From NCBI GenBank assembly GCA_035048815.1, contig JAUCBN010000023.1, positions 4,285,501 to 4,349,500 on the forward strand: a DNA stretch of 64,000 nt. The letters run 5' to 3'. Below the pieces are notes generated by a model, which ran no database searches, was not told the DNA's origin, and saw only the letters and a list, made by a program, of their open reading frames with translations. Origin of the DNA: Abelmoschus esculentus. Taxonomy: Eukaryota > Streptophyta > Magnoliopsida > Malvales > Malvaceae. Each line of letters begins with the position of its first letter. Position 1 is the stretch's first letter. This document shows positions 22,921-35,004 of the stretch, in pieces. The translations under genes and the position numbers were made by a program.

Positions 22921-25900
22921 ATGTCGGAGATGGCGAACACCGATCCTGAAGGGATCGACTCCGTTAGGATGACGTGGAACGTTTGGCCACGAACTAAAGT
23001 CGAGGCGAGTGCCTGCGTGATTCCGTTGGCGGTTTCCATTTCTCCGATCCATTCGCATCCGGACATCCCGACGCTCCCTTACGCGCCTCTGCGGTGCAAG
23101 TCGTGTGCTGCGGCGCTCAACGCCTTCGCGCGGGTCGATTTCATCGCCAAAATCTGGGTATGTCCGTTTTGTTACCATCGGAACCATTTCCCGCCACACT
23201 ATGCCATGATCTCCGAGACGAACCTGCCTTGCGAGCTCTACCCGCAATACACCACTGTGCAATACTCGCTCCAAGCGAATCCTGATCCGAACAACCCTTC
23301 CGTTCCTCCTCAATTGTCGCCTGTGTTTGTGTTCGTGTTGGACACGTGCATGATCGAGGAGGAGCTTTGTTTCGTTAAATCGGCGATGAGGCAGGCTCTT
23401 GGGTTGTTGCCGGAGCATGCGCTTGTCGGGTTTGTTTCGTATGGGACGCAAGCGCATGTGCATGAATTGGGATTCTCGGATATATCAAAGGTCTATGTTT
23501 TCAGGGGAGATAAGGAGATTTCCAAGGAGCAAGTGTTGGAGCAGTTGGGACTTGGTGCTGCAGGGCGGCGGCCAGCTGCTGGATACCCGAAAGGACTGCA
23601 AAATGGGTACTCAAATACGGGCATTAACCGGTTTTTATTGCCTGCTTCGGACTGCGAATTCACGCTCAACTCGGTGAGTTTAATATATTTATGGTGGACA
23701 TCTCATTTTTAAATGTTAGACCATTTTTTGTTCATCAAGTGTTTGGTTGATTATAATGTAGATGTTGGATGAGCTGCAAACGGATCAGTGGCCTGTACAA
23801 CCGGGTAATAGGGTGTCGAGGTGTACCGGAGTGGCCTTAAGTGTTGCAACAGGATTGCTTGGAGCCTGCACGCCTGGAACTGGAGCAAGGATTATTGCTT
23901 TGGTTGGTGGTCCATGTACTGAGGGACCGGGGACGGTAATGCCATTAAATTCTTTGTTTAGCTGTCTGATTCTTATTTATTTCCCGATTAATTGATACCA
24001 TATTTATATCCTCGATAGTAATGAATATATATAATTAGTTTCTAATGAAATGTATGGTGGTGTATGGAAATTAGACATAAATAATGTTTCTTGGTTGATA
24101 CGAATATGGTGCTGCAATCTTGCAAATTTTCTTTACTAGGAAAAGCTAACGACTTTGCAGCCTGAGCACAACTTGAGTCCTCTGTTTGTTTAATTAACAT
24201 TCAATGTTGTTGCATTTATTTGTGCAATTGATCTTAAAGAGAATTCTGTGTTCATAAAGATTATAATTTACCTTCATTTCGTCTCCGAAGTTATTGGCCA
24301 ACTTTCATGTTACCTTCATAGTTTCATAGAATATAGTTTCATAGTGGCAATGAAATAATTGAGAAAATTTAGGTCAATAAGATAATAGTATTTAAGAATT
24401 GCTTATTTCCGGTCATTGATTGTTTGATTTTCGCAGATTGTTTCGAAGGACTTATCAGAACCTGTACGTTCACATAAAGATCTGGATAAAGATGCTGCAT
24501 CATATTTTAGGAAAGCAGTCAGATTTTATGATAGTCTTGCAAAACAGCTGGTCAGCCAAGGTTGTGTACTAGACCTTTTTGCATCTGCACTTGATCAGGT
24601 TTGTTTTGGCAACCTTTCAGGTTGTTTAATTATTTCTCGATTCTATTTTGTTCATAAAACAGTAGTTATGGATCTAGTTTGATTGCTTCAGGAGTTATAT
24701 CCGTTAGGTTTCTGTTTTCTTTTTCTGTCCAAACTAGTTAGAAGCTGCATCACTCTTTTGGTTTTTGGAATAAAGATAGCAACAAAATTTTTTGATTTTT
24801 TTCTGTCTTCTATTTGTTCCATAGATTAAATTAAGCATTCAATAACCTGCTGAAGTTGATATGATATAAGGACCATAACATTATTTGAAAACTTAAACGG
24901 CACATCTTGTAATCCTTTCTTTACAAATCTCCCCTCCCAGTTTACTTATTTCGTCACCTGTCGCCATAAAGACAAGATGCAGTGGCAATACGAACACTTT
25001 ATACTGTTGTAATCTTCATAATGTAATCTCAGGTTGGGGTTGCTGAAATGAAAGTTGCCGTTGAACGAACAGGTGGCCTTGTTGTTCTAGCTGAAAGTTT
25101 TGGTAATTCTGTATTTAAAGGCTCCTTCAGGCGTATGTTCAAGGATGGAGAACAATCTCTTGGCCTATGTTTTAAGTTAGTTCTTGTTGTCCTTTTTTAT
25201 TTGTCTGAGGTATAAATTTTCCAAACATCCGATTCCGTATAAGCTTTTTGTTTTCTTCCTTTTTAGTGGCACACTTGAGATCAACTGTTCAAAAGACATC
25301 AAAATTCAAGGGGTCATTGGACCTTGCACATCTTTGGAGAAGGTTGGACCGTTTAATAATTTAATAAGTTCCACATTCTCTCTAAATAGATAGTCTTAAC
25401 AGAAGACTGTATTTACCAGCATTTATGGGGATTTAAGCTGATTACTCCGAGTGTTGCAGGCAGGAGCTAATGTCTCTGACATGATTATTGGGGAGGGGAA
25501 CACTACAGCATGGAAAATGTGTGGTCTCGACAAGAGTACGTGCTTGTCGGTCTTATTTGACATTTCATCAACTGAGAGCTCAAACGCTCCAGGAGCTGCA
25601 AATTCACAGCTCTATTTGCAGTTTCTTACAAGGTTTGAGGGTCCTCTTTATTTTCCTTAAAATAAAATATGTTTGATTTGTATTTTACTTTGTTTATTCT
25701 ATACTATGAATTATGATTGTGATCTAATATATCTTAATTGCAGTTATCAAGACTCCGATGGTAAATCAATGCTTCGAGTTACGACCGTGACGAGACGGTG
25801 GGCGGAGAATGCTGTTAGTACAGAGGTTTGTTTAGATTTTCTCAATTTTGTAGTTTTGGTTTTTTAGATTTTCTTGGACATATTTAACAGGGATTTTTTG

Positions 25901-27716
25901 GAATATTGGTAGGTCAGCTAATTTGGATACTTTCTACTTCTATTTCTGTCTTAGTTATTCTATTCTAACTGCGAATATTTTCGCCTTTCTAGGAATTAGT
26001 ACAAGGTTTTGATCAAGAGACTGCAGCTGTTGTAATGGCAAGAATAACTTCTCTGAAGATGGAGATGGAGGTAATTTAACAAGACTTCGATTCAGTTATC
26101 GACTATTTGCTTCTAAATTACTTGCTTCCTTGCATAATTATTACTTTTTGTTTCATCTAGGAGGGGTTTGATGCTACAAGGTGGTTAGATCATAGTCTCA
26201 TTCGACTTTGTTCGAAATTTGGCGAATATAGGATGGATGATCCATCATCTTTTACATTAAACCCTTCTTTCTCTTTGTTTCCTCAATTTATGTTTAATCT
26301 GCGGCGATCACAATTTGTACAGGTAACTGTTTCTTTTTTCTTAAGTTCCTGCCTACTTCAGAATATGTAATCGACCTATGCTCTTATACGAGTTTTCTCT
26401 CTTTCCTTTCTATGGCAGGTTTTTAACAATAGTCCCGATGAAACTGCCTATTTCCGCATGTTATTAAACAGAGAAAACATTACGAATGCGGCTGTTATGA
26501 TTCAACCATCGTTAATATCATATTCATTCAACTCACTACCTCAACCGGCATTATTGGACATGGCTTCCATTTCAGCTGATCGTATTCTCTTGCTTGATGC
26601 ATATTTCAGTATTGTTATATTTCATGGTATGACAATAGCACAGTGGCGCAACATGGGTTACCAGAATCAGCCTGAACATCAAGTATGCTCATTCTTGTTC
26701 ATACTGCCTTAATGTAAGATTTATTTCGAAACATCACGGTCATAGTGTGCAAAAAAGCGACCCTTTGCTCATTTTTGTTGTCTCTTTAATCTCGAAAGTA
26801 TGTTATATACTGCTCATTTTGTTTTATAATGCGCTTAAGTTCCGATTCACAGCTGATTTCTAGGTTCACAGTCTATGATTTTGATGTGTAGAGCTTATTT
26901 CTTCTAACAGGCATTTGCACAGCTTTTGCAAGCACCCCATGTTGATGCCGAAATGATTATTCATGAACGCTTCCCCGTCCCTCGATTGGTTGTATGTGAT
27001 CAGCATGGATCCCAGGTCTGTACATTTCATGAAGACAGATTTTCCGTCTTTTTAGATATTTGTTTCCTTCATTTACTGTTGTTAATTTCACCAATTTTAA
27101 GCTATACAGAGTATTGGTTCAAGAGATATTCTGACATCTTGCGACACAATCTTTCGGAACATACTTAAATGCTCTCGATGTTCTCGACATTGTATCTCCT
27201 TTCTTAGGTAGACTTAAGAGGTGCTCGGGAAAATCATTTTCGATTTTGCAGCATTATGTCCATGCATATGTTCCCATGCATTGTTTTCTACAAGAAGCAG
27301 TTTTGTACATTGTAAAACCATGTTCATAGTGTAACAATTGCAGTCTGTCAGTCCTTAAGTTTCACGGTTTGTCCGAGTTGAACCTTGTTGAAACCCGAAA
27401 AATCGGGTCCAAAAAAACAGAGGGCCATGATCATGGCATTTCCACTTTGGGGTTCTGCCAAGTTGAATACCCTCCCTCCCTCTCTGGTTTTCCGATACGT
27501 TCCATGTCGGTACTCTCCGGTCTTAGATTGTTTCTTTGAAGGCCTTATTTTGGTTTCCTTGTTGTGCAGGCAAGGTTTTTGTTAGCAAAATTGAACCCGT
27601 CAGCAACATACAGCAATTCCATTGACATGGCTGCCGGATCAGATGTAATCTTCACCGACGATGTAAGCCTACAAATCTTCTTCGAGCATCTTCAGAAGTT
27701 GGCCGTTCAATCTTGA
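22921..27716 (+). CDS. SEC23: SEC23, COPII coat GTPase-activating subunit
   Basis: Twelve exons join with consistent phases: 22921-23673, 23762-23935, 24437-24598, 25033-25175, 25267-25342, 25460-25632, 25744-25825, 25993-26070, 26161-26322, 26419-26682, 26911-27015, 27570-27716. The product is 772 residues, the normal SEC23 size. SEC23 pairs with SEC24 at endoplasmic reticulum exit sites and stimulates SAR1 GTP hydrolysis during COPII vesicle budding. In order: beta-sandwich start WNVWPRTKVEAS; the zinc finger with CKSC and CPFC (about residues 60-82); the trunk domain with VFVFVLDTCMIEEE; TGARIIALVGGPCTEGPGT; a helical region; and a gelsolin-like C-terminus with DRILLLDAYFSIVIFHG and [20 protein letters not shown]. 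The frame ends LQKLAVQS. Plants have several SEC23 isoforms; which one this is cannot be told here. It looks fully functional. Confidence 0.95.
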
Positions 27717-28690
27717 TTGTAGAAAACAGTTGAAAGACATAAAATTTTGGCAACGGAAACTCTGTCAGCATGAGTTCTTACCCCTGTCCTATCTCCATTC
27801 CATTTGGTCATCAATATTACCAATGAGATGTCAGGTACCCCAAGAACACTTAAAGAGTAAGGATAACACGAAATCGTTCAACGGACGATTGCCGTGATGG
27901 TATTGGCACGGCAACAATGAATGTCACAGATGATTTTTTCATGGGGAAATCAAAGGGTAGGACTAGGATGAGAATATAAGTTCGAGGATCCCGGTTCCGT
28001 TATCGGGGACCAATTAGGAACATATTTGACAGAATATATGTACTTCTTTGTATATACAATCAGGTCAGGTGAGGTCGGAGTCTCTGTGTCGTAATTCGAA
28101 TTTCAGGTCATAAGTACAGCTTCAAACTAGGGGTTAAGAGTTGTCTCGATGGGTCACTTTGGTTTGGTTACATATGTCCCAGCCCTCAGTTCAAAAATTC
28201 AAAGCAATCCAAGTTATATTTATGATCATGGTTGTTTTGTCCCACTTTGTAACACCACGATCCGATCCGATAGAATTCTGAATCGGTGTAACATCTGTAC
28301 CCGGTTCGATAAAATTCCAAATCGAAAGATATTATCGCATGAGTTAACGGTTTAGTCTATAAATCGATAACATAAGTGATCAAAGCGCGTAACCTTTTCG
28401 TAACAGATGAATCAAGCACACCGAAAATAAATAAGTGTATTTATAAAATGTGATGTTATGAGACTTTGGAATACGTGCTTTTAAAAGAATTTTGATAGGT
28501 CGAATTTTTTGATAACCCGAATGTGACTTTTAAATCTAGATTGAGATCAAAGTGTTTAATTTATCCATTTAATAACATATAAAAAATAAATAATGATTCA
28601 CTTAAAATAATCTTTATTATAAAATGTTTCTGCATTGAGCTTAACAATTTTTTGTAGTTTAGTAAATACTATTTTATTTAATAATTTTAA
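27717..28690 (+). other. SEC23 3' UTR and downstream spacer
   Basis: The first few hundred bases are of balanced composition and probably untranslated region. From about 28380 the sequence turns AT-rich. No gene is visible. Phrases near 28258-28345 (TCCGATCCGATAGAATTC, CCGGTTCGATAAAATTCC) look like old repeat sequence but could not be placed. Confidence 0.4.
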
Positions 28691-28696
28691 CCTACG

Positions 28697-29179
28697 GTGA
28701 GAAAGTGTGAATTTGCTCTTAATGGGATTTCAACCCATAACTTAGAGACATCCGGACAAGCAATTATTGGTGTCATTATAAGAAATAGTTCTGATTTGAT
28801 GGTGGATAATTTGGCATATAAACTTCAGAGAGCTCACTCAGCTGAATCAGCAGAAACTTGTGTTTTTGCTGCTGGTTTGCAGATGACGGTGAAAAATTGT
28901 TGAAATCGAGTATTTATTGAAGGTGATTCAATCTCCATCGTCAACAAACTTAGAGCCCAATCTTTAGACAGATCGTTGGCTGCATCATACCTTAAGGATG
29001 CATTTTCTTTGCTTCATTCAAATACGGATTTTATCGTTTCTCATGTGAGTCGTGTAGCGAATAGAATAGCTCATGAACTAGCTTACTGGGATTTTTCTTT
29101 AGTTAATAATTTTTACTTTTCTTTTGATACTTTATTTTGTATCGAACAATTGTTGTTGGATGATGCCATATATAGTTAA
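28697..29179 (+). pseudogene. LINE-derived RNase H-like domain with one in-frame stop
   Basis: One reading frame runs from about 28697 to 29179, interrupted only by TGA at 28901-28903. It matches the plant retrotransposon-type RNase H fold: KCEFALNGIS (first catalytic motif, the usual Asp-Gly changed to Asn-Gly), GVIIRNSSDLMVDN, AETCVFAAGLQM (catalytic Glu position), VFIEGDSISIVNKL (catalytic Asp kept) and HVSRVANRIAHELAYW at the end. Reverse transcriptase is missing. The loss of the first Asp and the stop codon argue against activity. It lies about 1 kb downstream of SEC23 on the same strand. Confidence 0.75.
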
Positions 29180-29346
29180 ATAATAATTTGATTTTACCTA
29201 AAAAAACCATAACCTAGAGTAGAAAGAAGGGTGTCCATTGGAAGATTTAACCATTTGTTTAAAAAATTATTAACAAAAAAATTTAATTAATTCATTAAAA
29301 TTTATTTTCAATTCTTTTATTACGTTTTAAGAGTCATTTTCGCTTA

Positions 29347-30988
29347 GGAAAATTCTACAATGGGCGTCGGACATTGCTGAACACCACTAACGATGAACAT
29401 TGCTGAACACCATTAAACTGATTAATAAAGATTAAAATTTTTAAGGACTCAATGCATAATTAATAAATATTTAAAATAAAATTTTAATTAAATTATTTTT
29501 TATAAGGAAAACTACACAAATGGTCATTCAACTATCACTCATTTTTGAGGTTGGTCACCAAACTAATTTTTTCATCAAAATCATTGTTAACATTTTATTT
29601 CATTATTATTTTGGTCACCGATTGTTAAATATTTAACAAAAATCGTGACATGACATGGTTTAATAATATGGATGATCATGCAACTATCATTCTTTTCTTG
29701 TGTTGGTCACCCAACTAATTTTTTCAATAAAATCATCATTAAAATTTTATTTTATTATATTTTGGTCATCAACTGTTAAATATTTAACGAAAATTATGAT
29801 ATGGTATGGTTTAATAATAATTTTAGTCCTTCAAATTATTACATTATATCAAATTAATCCAAATAAAAAATAACTCATCAAATATTTTAAACAAACCCCA
29901 AAATTTTTATCTCTTTTCTTCTTTCTCTTGTAACGCTACTTTAAAAATTAATTTATCAACTCTCTCTTTATTTTTCTTGTGTCTTTGAACAACTTATTAA
30001 GTTTTAAATTATAACAAATCACTTTAATTTTATAATTTATTCTTTTAAAATCTAAGTTAAAAGAATAATTTTTTTTCTTCGAATCGGGATGACATTTTCG
30101 TAGAATAGTTTCTTTTTCAGTCCAAGGAAGATTGTGTTCCGACATATGAAAAGTCATTGATGCCAAATTTGTGTGAAATTGTAGGAGTATTCATATAAAG
30201 AACGAAAATTTGAGTTGTTCAATGAAAATTTAAGTGAAACTAAATTTTATTTAATCCCAAGAAAAATTTTATGACATGCTTCGAATTGATCTATATTTAC
30301 ATGTTAAAGATTTTATGACTATTGATCTATATAAACTTTTATATGAATTGAAAAATCGAATTTTTTTATAGATCTGATAAACATAAAAAATAATAGAATA
30401 TATATATATATATTAATAATTTGTGAAAAGTTAAAGAAATTATATTAAATTTTTAAAAAATAAATCATAAAATTAAAGTGATTTTATATAATTTAAAATT
30501 TAATGAATTGTTAAAAGACTCAAGAGAAATAAAGAGAGTTGATAAATTAATTTTTTTAAAGTAATATTGCAAGAAAAAAAAAAGAATTGAGGTTTAGTTT
30601 AAATATTTGATGAGTTGTATTCTATTAAAATTAATTTGATATAATATAATAATTTTAGGGACTAAAATTATTATTAAACCATGTCATGTGACAATTTTTG
30701 TTAAATATTTAACAGTCGATGACCAAAATAATAATGAAATAAAATGTTAACAATGATTTTGAAAAAAAATTAGTTTGGTGACCAATCCAAAAAATGAGTG
30801 ATAGTTAGATGATCATTTGTGTATTTTCCTTATAGAAGATACTTTAATTAAAATTTTATTTTAAATATTTATTAATTATATATTAAGCCCTTGAAATTTT
30901 TGATATTTATTAATTAGTTTAATGGTGTTCAGCAATGTTCATCGTTAGTAATGTTCAGCAATGTTCGACGCACGTTGTAGACTTATCC
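29347..30988. mobile_element. 1.64-kb Mutator-type foldback element with 10-bp target duplication
   Basis: Flanked by a perfect 10-bp direct repeat TTTTCGCTTA (29337-29346 and 30989-30998). The ends read GGAAAATTCTACAATGGGCG and, reversed, GGATAAGTCTACAACGTGCG. Both arms hold the paired phrase GAACATTGCTGAACACCATT and further inward AATGGTCATTCAACTATCAC-like text. Inverted similarity extends for roughly 800 bp per arm to a centre near 30170, so nearly the entire element is one palindrome. Long terminal inverted repeats plus a 9-11-bp duplication are hallmarks of Mutator-like elements. It has no coding sequence and no captured gene was recognised. Confidence 0.85.
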
Positions 30989-30998
30989 TTTTCGCTTA

Positions 30999-31690
30999 TA
31001 TTTTTTTTTTTACTTAATACACTCTCCCCCTAAAGTTTACATATTTTTCAATTTACCCCTAAAATATAATTTTGACTTTTTTACCTCCTAATTTTTTTGT
31101 CTATCTATATCGCCCCCAAACGTAACTTTAAACTTATTTACATCTAAAGTACATTATAGCGACGATATATAAAGTAGACATTATTATTTTATATTTATTG
31201 TGACATTAAAATTATTTGTCACTTAAAATTTTATTTTTTGTTATGAAAAATTTTGGTACCCTTGGAAAAATAAAATTAATGACAAATTAGTTTAATATGC
31301 ACTCTACTTTAATATGCATATTAAACTATATGTGTTGGGGGCGATATAGATAGACAAAAAAAAATATTGTAGTGAACCCAACACATATAGTTTAATATGC
31401 ACTCCACTTTAATATACATCTAAAATTTTATAGATCATTTTATCTTATAATCACGTTTAGACTATTAAAAAAATATAAGCGAAAGTAATTAAGATACGAA
31501 AATATCTTGAAACTTAATAAATTAATTTAGTAACTCGTTTTTTTCAACAATCTTCGGAACAAAAGGTTATAACTTTCTCTCTTTTTTTGGATAAATGAAA
31601 ATTTATTCATCCAAAGAACTCACAAAAACCAATAAAATCAAGTATCAACATACCTCGCTCACAATAAAGAGACTATACAAAAAAAAAATT
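30999..31690. other. AT-rich spacer with a 24-bp inverted repeat
   Basis: Contains perfect arms 31316-31339 and 31377-31400 (the phrase ATATTAAACTATATGTG and its complement) with a 37-nt spacer. A related phrase recurs near 32920-32970. No gene was seen. Confidence 0.6.
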
Positions 31691-32035
31691 ATAAATTTCT
31701 CACTCATTTGTTAAACGTCTATCTATCGTATATTTACAGTCTAACATTCTTAATTTGATATCATTCTTAACAATGGTAAACATATCAACAATCAATTGTG
31801 CTTGATGTCCATGCAATCGGCTATTTCTTTCACGCTAGATGTGATAGTTGGAATTACTCCATACAAGTCTCACGATTGTAATTCTTATGGATCTCCCTTT
31901 TCCTGCTTGCAGTACCCATACAAATATATTAGTCCAATTCCCAGTGGTGAAATATAATCTACATGCTTGCACAATCAACAACCATCGTTGCTTTGAGAAA
32001 AGGTTACTACCTCATGTTGTGGGTTCATAACCCAT
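31690..32035 (-). pseudogene. LINE reverse-transcriptase C-terminal (zinc-binding region) relic
   Basis: On the minus strand, with one or more stops, the phrases RITIVRLVWSNSNYHI, RERNSRLHG and LIVDMFTIVKNDIKLRML occur in order. They resemble the region after the reverse-transcriptase zinc-binding motif of plant LINEs (the usual Trp-x-x-Trp-Arg-Glu-Arg-Asn area). Only a fragment is left. Confidence 0.45.
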
Positions 32036-32039
32036 TAGA

Positions 32040-32225
32040 AGCAAATTCTCACCCTCACCCGAATAGAAATTTTTTATCGCTTTATCATGTTTCTTATTAA
32101 AAATTTTAAAAAATTAAATTATAAATCCTAACCTTTATTTTTTATATCATAAATCTTAATCCATACATCCTAACTTAAATCCCTACACCCTAATTATAAC
32201 CTTTAACCTTAAACCCTAAATCTAA
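32040..32225. mobile_element. Telomere-like MITE, partial copy 4
   Basis: The left phrase TTTTTTATCGCTTTATCATG and the following AAATTAAATTATAAATCCTAAC, then CCCTACACCCTAATTATAAC and CCTTAAACCCTAAATCTAAT, follow the order of the other family members. The right terminus is missing or too changed to see. Confidence 0.55.
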
Positions 32226-33654
32226 TATGTTCTTCATATATTATCCGAGATCTTTCATTTTCTACTATAGATAATTTTTAATAATTTTTGAATATTTTTA
32301 AAGGATTAAAAATTATAATCCTATATAATTTTGTAGTCACATCAAAGAATTAAGATTCAATGTATTAAAAATCGATAGAGCTCACTAAAAGTTAAAAAAA
32401 ATGGTACACGAAACTACGTAGAATCATTGAGCTCAAGATAGGAGTGTATATAGTTACGTAACTATTATCGGTTAATTAAATCGTTAAAAATAATGTTTGA
32501 TGCTTACGGTTATAGTTATAAATTTAAAAATATTTGAATAATATTTAATTTATCATTAATTTTATTTTTCCAAGAGTGTCAAAATTTCTCACAATCCAAA
32601 AATAAAATTTTACCTGAAAAACAATTTCATTGTCGTAAGAGATATCAAATAATAGTGACCACTTTATATATAATTACTATCATGTGTTAATATTTTAGTG
32701 ATAATAAAATTTATATCACAATTATAGATTTATAATTAAAATTTAATTATAAAAATGTAATCATCATAATTACTACTATAATAGTAACCAAATAAAAATA
32801 CATCACAATTATCTATATTAAAATTGTTACACAAAAAATTGTCAATTTTTTTAATATTTGTAGTAAAATTATTCGTAGTCATCGATAATTTGTCACTAAA
32901 ACCCAATATTATTATAATGAATCCAACACATATAATTTAATACGCACTCTGCTTTAATATACATTTAAGATAAAAATTATTATTTTAATTGAATCTTACT
33001 ATTTTTTATTAAATAGAGAGTTAATTACTTAAAAAAAATGCAGTGATTCGAAATTACATAAAATACGATAATATAAACATTTTTTACTCCACAAACAAAG
33101 TTAAAATAAATAGAAATGTAGAACTTTTCACAAGGAAACACATTTCTTTCACATATTATGGCAAAATTATATATTAGTCCTTTTACTTTAATTTGATCAC
33201 TAAAAATTTCTGTATTTTTAAATTTTAAACTTTTGATCTTGACATGAATGGTAATATTTAAATATGTTATGTAAAAAAAAATTAGCCCACTTGTTACGCA
33301 TAAGTTTAGTATTTGATTTTTGTTCTTTTATTTGATATTTTTAATCGTTATAATTTAATCATATTGTTATTATTGCGTTTGCATTAGGATTGAAATTTTA
33401 AAATTTTAAAAATTTAGAGACTACACCTGATCAAAATAAAATGTATAAAACAATACTTTACTCATAGTATATAGACTAATAGAATTATTTTACTTTGAAA
33501 AAACTAGTTTATGATAAATTATTATTATTATTATAAAAATAAATTTATTATTGAAATAATATCTAATTTTTCATTAATTTTATTTTTTTAATGGTACCAG
33601 AATTTATCATAATAATTTTTTTTAAGTGACAAACAATTTCAATGTCACTATAAA
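32226..33654. other. AT-rich spacer with internal duplication
   Basis: Sequence around 32560-32700 is a diverged duplicate of 33560-33654 continued at 34204-34260. This supplies an unoccupied equivalent of the hAT insertion at 33655 (see that entry). No gene seen. Confidence 0.5.
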
Positions 33655-34195
33655 TTGGGGTGTTCAAATTTTTGGTTAACCGAATTAATCGATCAAACCG
33701 AAATCTTTTTTGGTGAATCAATCGGTTAATTTTAGATTTGATCGGTTAACGGTTAATGATTTTTTAAAACTTCCGTTATCTGTTAATTCAATTCAAAATC
33801 GGTTAATTAACCGAATTAACCGAACTTTTTATATAGTATATATTATATATTTTTTATATATTTATTTTTTGCCATTAAACTTTATAAATTTAGCATAAAA
33901 TAATAATTAAATTTATTAAATTTTAAAAAATAATCATTAAATTTTTTAATATTTATAAATAATTTATAACGTACGATGAATCAATCTAATAATTCGATAA
34001 CTCTAATGGTTTTTTATAATTTTTGAAAGTCCAGTGCCTAAAAAATATTTTAACATAATTTAGTAATCATTTGTGTAATTTATCATTTTTTTAAAAATTC
34101 GGTTAACCGAATTAACCGGTCGAAATAACCGAATTTCTTTCGATTCGGTTAAAAATTTTCAAAAATTTTCTGTTCGGTTACGATTGAACACCCTA
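33655..34195. mobile_element. hAT-type element with GGTTAACCGAA subterminal motifs, 541 bp
   Basis: Flanked by ACTATAAA at 33647-33654 and 34196-34203, a perfect 8-bp duplication. Begins TTGGGGTGTTCAAA and ends TTGAACACCCTA, inverted termini of hAT style. Near both ends GGTTAA / TTAACCGA motifs are repeated many times. The duplicated flank at about 32625-32650 lacks the insertion, supporting the boundaries. No transposase. Confidence 0.85.
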
Positions 34196-34343
34196 ACTAT
34201 AAATATCAAATAATAATGACCCCTTTATATATCATCGTTATAACATGTTAAAGTTTTAATTACAAAAGAATTAAAAAATACTTTGTGAAAATAAGTTTAA
34301 AGTTATGATTGGGGGCAATATACTCGTAAACACTCGAGATGTC

Positions 34344-34351
34344 TATAAATA
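34344..34351 (+). promoter_or_regulatory. TATA box of lectin pseudogene A
   Basis: TATAAATA in the context GATGTCTATAAATAGGTGG, which is shared with the other copies. In intact copies this motif is about 95-100 bp before the start codon; here the distance is about 660 bp because of the insertion at 34406. Confidence 0.7.
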
Positions 34352-34405
34352 GGTGGTTTAGGAGGTTATGCTAAGCAAGCAAGTGCGAGCACAAGCAATA
34401 GAGTG

Positions 34406-34952
34406 TAGGGGTGAGTATTCGATCAAGTCGAGTCGAGTCAAAAAATTTCGAGTTATTCGAGTTGACGAGTCATATTTTACAATTCAAACTTTATTTGAAA
34501 TTTTTTCGGTTTGAGTCGAGTTTAAGAAATTCAAGTCGAGTCGAATCGAGTCGAGTTTTCGAGTTCCTATAAATATTTAATTATAATTATTTATCATGTT
34601 ATAGTATGATTTGATTCCAATTTAAACGACTTTCTCTAATCATATAAGATATACATGTATATTTTTTCATATGTAGCATTATTTTTTTTATATTTTTATA
34701 TATAAATGTATATCTATCGTAAAAAATTGAGAGATTCGTCTTAAACTTAAAAATTATTCCTTTAATTATTAAAAATTTTGAGTTATTCGAGTTTTCATTT
34801 TACAACTCAAATTTTATTTAAAATTTTTTCGAGTCGAGTCGAGTCGAGTCTATAAAATTTCGAGTCGAGTCAAAACGAGTCAAGTATTTTTACCTCGAAT
34901 CGAGTCAAATTATTCGATTTTTTCGAGTCGAGTCGAGTTTTGCTCCCTCCTA
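34406..34952. mobile_element. hAT-type element in the 5' leader of lectin copy A, 547 bp
   Basis: Starts TAGGGGTGAGTATTCG and ends TTTTGCTCCCTCCTA. The flanks ATAGAGTG (34398-34405) and CTAGAGTG (34953-34960) match at 7 of 8 positions. The paralogous leaders at about 43672 and 48846 read CACAAGAGTGAAACATAGC without any insertion. Both ends are packed with GAGTCGAGTCGAGT repeats. It sits about 55 bp downstream of the TATA box, so in the transcribed leader. Confidence 0.85.
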
Positions 34953-35004
34953 CTAGAGTGAAACATAGCAAAAGAGCAAAGTCTTTGCTTAAAAGAAGAG
35001 AGAA

